Origin: Bacteroidota bacterium
GTDB taxonomy: Bacteria; Bacteroidota; Bacteroidia; Bacteroidales; Paludibacteraceae
Assembly: GCA_023391625.1 (NCBI GenBank)
Contig: JAEWAN010000006.1
Coordinates: 1 to 64,000 of the forward strand
DNA: 64,000 nt
Direction of reading: 5' to 3'
Shown here: positions 15,761-22,909 of the stretch, piece after piece
Layout: every line of letters begins with the position of its first letter
How positions within the stretch are numbered: the first letter of the stretch is position 1
Position numbers and translations under genes: made by a program
Notes under the pieces: model-generated
Seen by the model: only the letters and a program-made list of their open reading frames with translations
Databases searched by the model: none
What the model was told of the DNA's origin: nothing

Positions 15761-17305
15761 ATGAAGAAAAAATTTTTCATCACCGCACTGGCATTATGTA
15801 GCATTTTTTCTGTTTCCGCACAATCAAAGGACGTAAAAATAACCGTTCACCCGGAACAAGGGAAAAACCTTATCAGTAAACATATTTACGGTCAGTTTGC
15901 CGAACATTTGGGAACCTGCATTTACGGCGGGCTATGGGTAGGGGAAGACTCCCCGATCACCAACGTAAACGGATACCGTCTGGACGTACTGGGAGCGCTA
16001 AAAAATCTTCAGATACCGAACCTACGCTGGCCGGGAGGATGTTTTGCCGATGAATATCACTGGATGGACGGCATTGGTCCTCGTGAAAACCGCCCCAAGA
16101 TGGTAAACACCAACTGGGGAGGAACAGTGGAGGATAACAGTTTCGGTACGCACGAATTCCTGAACCTGTGCGAACTGCTGGAAACAGAACCTTATATCAG
16201 TGGAAACGTGGGCAGCGGTACTGTGGAAGAACTTGCCAAATGGGTGGAATATATAAATTCAGACAGTGACAGCCCAATGGCTAACCTGCGGAGGCAAAAC
16301 GGACGTGAGAAACCCTGGAACGTGAAATTTTTCGGTGTAGGAAATGAAAGCTGGGGTTGCGGAGGCAATATGCGCCCGGAATATTATGCTGATTTATACC
16401 GTCGTTATGCTACTTATTGCCGGGATTACGACGGAAATAAATTATATAAAATTGCCAGCGGAGCTTCTGATTATGACTACAACTGGACAGAGGTACTGAT
16501 GAAAAATATCGGCGGAAGAATGCACGGACTTTCATTACACTATTATACTGTAAAAGATTGGGGAGACGGCAAAAAAGGCTCTGCCACCCAATTCACCGAT
16601 GACGAATATTATTGGACAATAGGCAAAGCCCTTGAAATCGAAGAAGTACTTCTCAAACATATGGCTATCATGGACAAGTATGACAAAGACAAAAAAATAG
16701 GCCTGATGGTAGATGAATGGGGAACTTGGTTCAACGAGGAGCCCGGAACCGTAAAAGGACATCTGTATCAGCAAAACACGCTCCGCGATGCCTTTGTCGC
16801 AGCAGTAACCTTGAACACATTCCATAAATACACAGATCGAATACGAATGGCCAATATCGCCCAAATAGCTAATGTACTCCAGTCTATGATACTGACGAAA
16901 GAAGACAAAATGGTACTGACACCTACTTACCACCTGTTTGAAATGTATAAAGTTTTTCAGGATGCGATTCATTTACCATTGGAAATCACTTCCGACTCAA
17001 AAAATATCCGTGGCAGGAACATAAATCTGGTCAATGCTTCCGCAGCCCGAAAAAACGAAATTACCTACATTTCTTTAGCCAATATAGATTTGAACTCCGA
17101 ACGTAATATTGAAATAAACCTTTCCGATTTAAAAGCGAGGAAAGTAAGCGGACGCATTCTTAGCTCTGCTCATATTACCGACCACAATACTTTTGAAGAA
17201 CCGGCATTGGTGCAACCGTCTGAATTTAAAGATGCTGAAATAAACGACGGAATACTGGAAGTGCGTCTTCCTGCAAAATCCATTGTCGTGCTGGAAATTA
17301 AATAA
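15761..17305 (+). CDS. GH51 alpha-L-arabinofuranosidase (second, short form)
   Basis: This 514-residue secreted enzyme has a signal peptide (SVSAQ) and then the compact GH51 form without a CBM-like insert, like the bacterial intracellular/AbfA type. Motifs: HIYGQFAEHLG, LRWPGGCFADEYHW, acid/base Glu in GVGNESWGCGG (about residue 196) and nucleophile Glu in LMVDEWGTWF (about 319). A C-terminal beta domain ends in VVLEIK. It is quite different from the other two GH51 proteins, so a different linkage preference ((1,5)-linked oligosaccharides versus side chains) is plausible but not shown. An inverted repeat follows the gene. Confidence 0.93.
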   Translation: MKKKFFITALALCSIFSVSAQSKDVKITVHPEQGKNLISKHIYGQFAEHLGTCIYGGLWVGEDSPITNVNGYRLDVLGALKNLQIPNLRWPGGCFADEYHWMDGIGPRENRPKMVNTNWGGTVEDNSFGTHEFLNLCELLETEPYISGNVGSGTVEELAKWVEYINSDSDSPMANLRRQNGREKPWNVKFFGVGNESWGCGGNMRPEYYADLYRRYATYCRDYDGNKLYKIASGASDYDYNWTEVLMKNIGGRMHGLSLHYYTVKDWGDGKKGSATQFTDDEYYWTIGKALEIEEVLLKHMAIMDKYDKDKKIGLMVDEWGTWFNEEPGTVKGHLYQQNTLRDAFVAAVTLNTFHKYTDRIRMANIAQIANVLQSMILTKEDKMVLTPTYHLFEMYKVFQDAIHLPLEITSDSKNIRGRNINLVNASAARKNEITYISLANIDLNSERNIEINLSDLKARKVSGRILSSAHITDHNTFEEPALVQPSEFKDAEINDGILEVRLPAKSIVVLEIK

Positions 17306-17319
17306 AAAACTCTCTAAGA

Positions 17320-17355
17320 GACAAGCGGTTAGAACAGTATTTTTAACCGCTTGTC
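17320..17355 (+). terminator. Hairpin between the second GH51 and GH97
   Basis: GACAAGCGGTTA (17320-17331) pairs exactly with TAACCGCTTGTC (17344-17355) around a 12-base loop. Only CCTAAAC follows, with no T tract, so termination may be partial. Confidence 0.6.
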
Positions 17356-17393
17356 CCTAAACTTTCAAAATGTAATTAATAAAAAACTGCAAA

Positions 17394-19334
17394 ATGAAAA
17401 AACTGTTTTTATGCCTTTTGTCATTATGTATCTTTTCTATAAGCCAGGCCGGACATATAACCATAAAAAGCCCGGATCAGCAATTAGTTGTAGAGATTTC
17501 ATTGCAAGACGGAAAAGCCTATTACAAAGCTATTTATAAAGACAAAGAATTACTGGAAAATTCACCCCTGGGGCTGATAACAAATGTTAGCGACTTCAGT
17601 GAAGGACTAACCCTCAAAGGAACAGAAGAATCTTTTATTGATAAAACATATACACAAGACCGTATAAAAACATCCCAGATCCACTATCAGGCTAACGAAG
17701 TAACCTGCATATACGAAAACGCTAAAAACGAAATCATGCAGGTAGTATTCCGTGTCAGCAACAATGACATCGCTTTCCGTTACATACTGCCCCAGTTGGG
17801 AGAAACCGCCTGCTGCACCATAAAAAAAGAAATCACGGGATTTAATTTTCCACAACAAACCACTACTTTCATCACTCCGCAGGCAACGCCCATGATAGGA
17901 TGGAAACGTACCAAGCCAAGTTATGAAGAAGAATATGTTCCGGATGAACCGATAGGCACTCCCTCCAAATATGGAGTCGGTTATACATTCCCCTGTCTGT
18001 TTCATATCGGTAACGATGGGTGGATTCTGGTTTCGGAAACAGGAGTAAGCAGCTTGTATTGCGGGTCAAAACTTAGCGAAGGGACAAAAGACGGACTTTA
18101 CACAATCGCATTCCCGGAACCCGGTGAAAATAACGGGATAGGCAATGCTTCGCCCTCCGTCAGCCTGCCCGGAAAAACACCTTGGAGAACATTAACCATA
18201 AGCGACAACCTGAAACCGATTGTAGAAACCACTATTCCTTTTGATGTAGTAGAACCCCTATACGAACCATCCACGGATTACCAGTTCGGACGTTCTACCT
18301 GGAGCTGGATTATGTGGCAGGACAACAGTGTAAGTTACGATGACCAGATAAAATACATAGACCTGGCTGCATCATTGGGTTACGAGTACGTATTGATTGA
18401 CGGCTTATGGGACAAACAAATAGGATATGAACGCATGCCTTCCCTTTTCCGTTATGCCCAATCCAAAGGAGTGGACGTTTTCCTTTGGTACAACTCCAAC
18501 GGATACTGGAACGATGCGCCACAAGGCCCGAAACAACGAATGAATACTTCCGTTGCACGTAAAAAAGAAATGCAATGGATGAAAGAAAACGGTATCAAAG
18601 GTATTAAAGTTGATTTTTTCGGTGGAGACAAACAGGAAACCATGAAACTTTATGAAGACATACTTTCCGATGCCAATGAATATGGTATCATGGTTATTTT
18701 CCACGGCTGTACCCTGCCCCGGGGATGGGAACGCATGTACCCCAACTACATAGGCAGCGAAGCCGTATTAGCCTCGGAAAACCTGATCTTTACACAACAT
18801 GCCAATGACAACGAAGCATACAATGCCTGTCTGCACCCGTTTATACGTAACTCCGTGGGAAGCATGGAATTCGGCCCTGTGCTGCTGAACAAACGCCATA
18901 ACCGGACAAACGACGGAGGACAGGTACGTAAAACAACGGATATTTTTCAACTGGCTACCGGAATATTATTCCAGAATCCGGTACAAATGTTCGCCATTGC
19001 CCCGAACAATCTGACCGACTGTCCAGACTTCGTCATCGATTTTATGAAAGCCATACCCACCACTTGGGACGAAACCGTATTTATAGACGGCTATCCCGGG
19101 AAATACTGCATATTGGCAAGAAGGCACGGGACTGACTGGTACGTTACCGGAATAAATGCAGAAAAGAATCCTAAAAAAATAAAAGTAACCCTTCCTATGC
19201 TTGCCGGAACTAAAGTGACAAAATACAGCGACAAGAAAGACCGTACTCCTCAAATGGAAGAAACAAGCGTAAAGAAAAACGGAGAGATTACATTAACCAT
19301 ACAACCGGAAGGAGGAATAATATTAACCAATTAA
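17394..19334 (+). CDS. GH97 glycoside hydrolase
   Basis: A 646-residue exported enzyme (signal peptide through SISQAG) with the GH97 layout: N-terminal beta-sandwich (about 20-270), a (beta/alpha)8 barrel (about 280-560) and a C-terminal beta domain. In the barrel, KGIKVDFFGGDKQE carries an Asp (about residue 406) where retaining GH97 members such as alpha-galactosidases have their nucleophile; inverting SusB-like enzymes instead use Glu residues. This suggests an alpha-galactosidase or beta-L-arabinopyranosidase rather than an alpha-glucosidase, which would suit an arabinan/arabinogalactan locus. Ca-binding Glu candidates lie in YIGSEA. Its last 240 bases are duplicated in decayed form at 21909-22149. 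Confidence 0.88.
   Translation: MKKLFLCLLSLCIFSISQAGHITIKSPDQQLVVEISLQDGKAYYKAIYKDKELLENSPLGLITNVSDFSEGLTLKGTEESFIDKTYTQDRIKTSQIHYQANEVTCIYENAKNEIMQVVFRVSNNDIAFRYILPQLGETACCTIKKEITGFNFPQQTTTFITPQATPMIGWKRTKPSYEEEYVPDEPIGTPSKYGVGYTFPCLFHIGNDGWILVSETGVSSLYCGSKLSEGTKDGLYTIAFPEPGENNGIGNASPSVSLPGKTPWRTLTISDNLKPIVETTIPFDVVEPLYEPSTDYQFGRSTWSWIMWQDNSVSYDDQIKYIDLAASLGYEYVLIDGLWDKQIGYERMPSLFRYAQSKGVDVFLWYNSNGYWNDAPQGPKQRMNTSVARKKEMQWMKENGIKGIKVDFFGGDKQETMKLYEDILSDANEYGIMVIFHGCTLPRGWERMYPNYIGSEAVLASENLIFTQHANDNEAYNACLHPFIRNSVGSMEFGPVLLNKRHNRTNDGGQVRKTTDIFQLATGILFQNPVQMFAIAPNNLTDCPDFVIDFMKAIPTTWDETVFIDGYPGKYCILARRHGTDWYVTGINAEKNPKKIKVTLPMLAGTKVTKYSDKKDRTPQMEETSVKKNGEITLTIQPEGGIILTN
19092..19331 (+). repeat. 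Direct repeat, copy 1 (3' end of the intact GH97 gene)
   Basis: This segment is the intact partner of the degenerate copy at 21909-22149 (offset about 2818). Aligned by eye, the best-preserved 200 bases agree at roughly 85-88 percent, with long identical runs such as GGTACGTTACCGGAATAAAT. Confidence 0.85.
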
Positions 19335-19338
19335 GAAT

Positions 19339-21750
19339 ATGAAAAAAAACTATTTACTATTATTATGTTTCATAATAGGGCAATCATTATTTGCTCAAAA
19401 CTACCAGAAAACACCATCTGGAATAAAAAGCAATACACAATCCCTTGACATTGAAATCCAATTTTTTAGTCCTTCAATTGTGCGAATAATAAAATCACCT
19501 GAAGGCAGTCTTTTCACCAAGCAAAGCTTATCCGTCATCAAAAATCCGGAAAAAGTAGATATAGACATTAACGTAAAAGAAGACATCATTCATATGAAAA
19601 GTGATGCATTATGGGTCGACTTTAATACTCGCACAGGACGTGTTTCCTTTTTTGATTTATCAGGAAAACTTCTATTTACGGAAAAAGATTACGGGACACA
19701 ATTTACTCCATTCAACGATGCAGGAAACAGTACTTTCACGGTTCGTCAAGCATTTCTACTAGATAAAGACGAAGCCATCTACGGGTTAGGACAACAACAA
19801 GTAGATAAACTGAACCAACGCAATCACAAACATTTCATGCGTCAACGTGCTTTATATGCCAGCGTTCCCATTATACAATCCACCAAAGGATACGGTTTGT
19901 TTTGGGACAATTACTCTCCTACTACTTATACAGATAATCCACAGGAAATGTCTTTTGAATCTCAGGTAGGCAACTGTTCTGACTACTATTTTATGTACGG
20001 AGTGAACGCCGATGGTGTTATAGCAGAAATTCGCGACCTAACCGGACAAGCGCCCATGTACCCATTATGGACATTTGGATTTTGGCAATCACGTGAACGT
20101 TATAAAAGCCAATGGGAAACAATGGAAGTAGTTGATAAATACAGAGAATTGGAAGTTCCCTTGGACGGTATTATACAAGACTGGCAATACTGGGGACCAA
20201 ACACTAATTGGAATTCCATGAATTTCGACAATCCGGAATTTCCAAAACCACAAGAAATGATTGATCATATACACAAGCAAAATGCAAAAATCATGATCTC
20301 AATATGGGCATCATTCGGGCCAGATTCACAGATATACAAAGAGTTGGATTCCATCAATGCCCTATTCAACTTCATAACATGGCCTGCATCAGCTACAGAC
20401 ACATGGCCACCCGACATGACCAACCCTTCAGGAGTAAAAGTATATGATGCCTATAACCCACAAGCACGGGATATTTATTGGAACAACCTAAACAAAGGAT
20501 TATTCTCTAAAGGAATAGATGCATGGTGGACTGATTCTACAGAACCAGACCATCTTGATGTAGAAGAAAAAGACTTTGATATTCCCACCGCAAAAGGCAC
20601 TTACAGAAGTGTTGTAAACGCATTCCCCTTAATGACTAACGGTGGCATATACGACCACCAACGTGCTACAAACAATAATAAACGAGTATACCTGCTAACC
20701 CGTTGCGCCTTTGCCGGGCAACAACGTTATGCTACAAACACCTGGTCTGGAGACCTTAATTCAAACTGGGAATCTTTCCGGAAACAAATCCCTACCGGAT
20801 TAAATTTTTCATTAACAGGTATTCCCTATTGGAACACCGATATCGGCGGTTTCTTTAACTGGCCTTATCATAACGGATCTAATAATAAAGCTTATCACGA
20901 ATTATACACACGCTGGTTTCAATACAGCACATTCACCCCTATGCTGCGCTCACACGGCAGCGGAGTTAAAAAAGAAATCTATAATTTAGGGAAAAAAGGC
21001 GACTGGGTATATGACACGGAAGAACAATATATCAACTTACGCTATGCCTTATTACCTTATATATATTCCACAGCATGGGAAGTTACCAACCAATCCGGTT
21101 CTTTCTTGCGTGCCCTTTTTATGGATTTTAATAACGACAAAAATGTACCTGAAATAAGCGACCAATATATGTTCGGTAAAGCATTTCTTGTAGCACCTGT
21201 AACTGAACCGATGTACGTTTTCTCTGAAAAAGAAAAATGGGAAAGTCCATATGAAGATTTCAGCACAATAAAGACAAAAAAAGTTTATTTGCCCGAAGGA
21301 AGTAAATGGATAGATTTCTGGACAGGAGAAACTTTGAACGGAGGCCAAACCATAGAAAAAGAAGTTCCTATTGACATTATACCCTTATATGTACGGACCG
21401 GCTCCATTATTCCTTTCGGTCCTAAAGTACAATATTCAACAGAGAAAAAATGGGATAATTTAGAAATTCGGATATACCCGGGAGCAGATGGTGAATTTAC
21501 ACTATACGAAGATGAAAATGACAATTACAATTACGAGAAGGGATTATACTCTACCATTTCATTCAAATGGGATAATGAGAACCAAATGCTTACCATAGGC
21601 AAACGAAAAGGTAAATTTCCAGGAATGCTGAAATCCCGGAAATTTAACATCGTTATTGTTGATATGAATAACGGAAAAGGAAGTAAACAGTCTACACAAT
21701 TTACAAAAACAATATCATATAACGGGAAATCACAAACTATTAAATTCTAA
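19339..21750 (+). CDS. GH31 family alpha-glycosidase (alpha-xylosidase/alpha-glucosidase type)
   Basis: An 803-residue secreted protein (signal peptide ending LFAQN). It has an N-terminal beta-sandwich, a GH31 barrel from about residue 235 (MYPLWTFGFWQSRERY), the DGIIQDWQYWG strand, and WWTDSTEPD (about residues 394-402), where the Asp is the expected nucleophile, then YWNTDIGGFF and MLRSHG. Two C-terminal beta domains follow. The substrate cannot be fixed from sequence; alpha-xylosidase-like enzymes share these motifs. The gene starts 4 bases after GH97. Its base composition is distinctly lower in GC than its neighbours: one 60-base line I counted (20221-20280) is 33 percent, against 47 percent for a GH97 line (18241-18300). 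This suggests separate origin. Confidence 0.9.
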   Translation: MKKNYLLLLCFIIGQSLFAQNYQKTPSGIKSNTQSLDIEIQFFSPSIVRIIKSPEGSLFTKQSLSVIKNPEKVDIDINVKEDIIHMKSDALWVDFNTRTGRVSFFDLSGKLLFTEKDYGTQFTPFNDAGNSTFTVRQAFLLDKDEAIYGLGQQQVDKLNQRNHKHFMRQRALYASVPIIQSTKGYGLFWDNYSPTTYTDNPQEMSFESQVGNCSDYYFMYGVNADGVIAEIRDLTGQAPMYPLWTFGFWQSRERYKSQWETMEVVDKYRELEVPLDGIIQDWQYWGPNTNWNSMNFDNPEFPKPQEMIDHIHKQNAKIMISIWASFGPDSQIYKELDSINALFNFITWPASATDTWPPDMTNPSGVKVYDAYNPQARDIYWNNLNKGLFSKGIDAWWTDSTEPDHLDVEEKDFDIPTAKGTYRSVVNAFPLMTNGGIYDHQRATNNNKRVYLLTRCAFAGQQRYATNTWSGDLNSNWESFRKQIPTGLNFSLTGIPYWNTDIGGFFNWPYHNGSNNKAYHELYTRWFQYSTFTPMLRSHGSGVKKEIYNLGKKGDWVYDTEEQYINLRYALLPYIYSTAWEVTNQSGSFLRALFMDFNNDKNVPEISDQYMFGKAFLVAPVTEPMYVFSEKEKWESPYEDFSTIKTKKVYLPEGSKWIDFWTGETLNGGQTIEKEVPIDIIPLYVRTGSIIPFGPKVQYSTEKKWDNLEIRIYPGADGEFTLYEDENDNYNYEKGLYSTISFKWDNENQMLTIGKRKGKFPGMLKSRKFNIVIVDMNNGKGSKQSTQFTKTISYNGKSQTIKF

Positions 21751-21881
21751 AATATACCCGACATAACATAAAATCAGAATAGAACCATCATATTATTTTC
21801 AATGTATAATAACATGAAATGATATAGTATTCGGTTGTTTCTATTCTAATTTCTAATTTGTAAGAAAATGAATATAATATC

Positions 21882-21916
21882 CGGGAGCCTGGGATAAGCA
21901 AACTACCAGGTTCCCG
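21882..21916 (+). terminator. Hairpin after GH31
   Basis: CGGGAGCCTGG (21882-21892) pairs with CCAGGTTCCCG (21906-21916) with one G-U, around a 13-base loop, followed by AAAAATAAT. The right arm overlaps the first bases of the GH97 remnant. Confidence 0.5.
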
Positions 21917-22149
21917 AAAAATAATGCATATTGACGAGAAGACATGGAACCGACTGGTACGTTACCGGAATAAATGCAGAAAAGAATCCTAAAAAATAAA
22001 AGTAACGCTTCCTCTGCTTGCCGGAACTAAAGGTATTAAAACACAGCGACGAAAAAGACCGCACTCCTCAAATGGAAGAAGCTGACGGAAAGAAAAACGG
22101 GGAGATTACATTAACCATACAACCGGGAAAAAGAGTGATATTAACCAGT
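21909..22149 (+). pseudogene. Remnant of a second GH97 gene (3' tail)
   Basis: About 240 bases match the 3' end of the intact GH97 gene (19092-19331). In the GH97 frame it reads HGTDWYVTGINAEKNPKK and then a stop, because the A7 tract of the intact gene has lost one A. A one-base insertion about 40 bases further on restores the frame, and the match continues to the former C-terminus. It has no start codon or 5' part, so it is not a working gene. It directly follows the AT-rich GH31 gene and precedes the SGNH gene by 36 bases. This is a scar of tandem duplication or gene replacement at this site. Confidence 0.88.
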
Positions 22150-22185
22150 ATAAAAAAATAAAATTCTCAGAAAATACAGATTCAA

Positions 22186-22866
22186 ATGAAAAGAAACCTT
22201 TTTTTAACCTTCAGCTTCCTGCTGTTTTTCACCCTATTCTCCAGTTGCCAAAAAGAGCCTATCCGGGTAGCTTGTGTTGGCGACAGTATTACTTATGGCT
22301 CTGGGATAGAAAACAGGGATAAAACCTATCCTGCAGTCCTCAACAATTTGTTGGGCAGCAAATACGATGTACGGAACTTCGGAGTTAGCGGAGCAACCAA
22401 CCTGCATAAGGGAGACAAGCCTTATGTAACTTTACAGGCTTATAAAGATGCACTGGCTTTTAACCCCGACATTGTTGTTATAAAATTAGGCACGAACGAC
22501 AGTAAGTCCTACAACTGGGACGTGAATAAGGAGGATTTTAAGGCTGATCTCACAGCACTGATAGACAGCTTTCGGGCATTACCGGCACATCCGGAAATTT
22601 TCCTTTGCCTGCCGGCCAAAGCCTACCGATTCAATTTTAATATCCGGGATGAAGTCATTTTTAATGAAATCATTCCTCAGATAAAACAGGTGGCTAAAGA
22701 TAAGAAATGCCGGCTTATAGACCTTTACAAGATAACATCTGACATGGCTGAAAATTTTCCGGACGGCATTCACCCGAATGAACAGGGAGCAGAAATTATA
22801 GCCAGAACCATAGCAGATTACATAACCGAGTGGGAAACCGCCAGTCTGCTCATTCACTCTTTATAA
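22186..22866 (+). CDS. SGNH/GDSL-family esterase lipoprotein
   Basis: The 226-residue product starts with a lipoprotein signal (LFSSC, Cys at about 21), so it is probably membrane-anchored. Block I VACVGDSITYGSG (nucleophile Ser), block II GVSGATN, block III KLGTNDSK and block V DGIHPNEQGAE (Asp and His) give the complete SGNH set. Such enzymes remove acetyl or other ester groups from polysaccharides, so a role in deacetylating arabinan or xylan fragments is likely from context only. It follows the GH97 remnant and is 43 bases upstream of the third GH51 gene. Confidence 0.9.
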   Translation: MKRNLFLTFSFLLFFTLFSSCQKEPIRVACVGDSITYGSGIENRDKTYPAVLNNLLGSKYDVRNFGVSGATNLHKGDKPYVTLQAYKDALAFNPDIVVIKLGTNDSKSYNWDVNKEDFKADLTALIDSFRALPAHPEIFLCLPAKAYRFNFNIRDEVIFNEIIPQIKQVAKDKKCRLIDLYKITSDMAENFPDGIHPNEQGAEIIARTIADYITEWETASLLIHSL

Positions 22867-22909
22867 AAAAGACTTCATTTTTCACACTGATAAAAATGCA
22901 TTAAATGAT

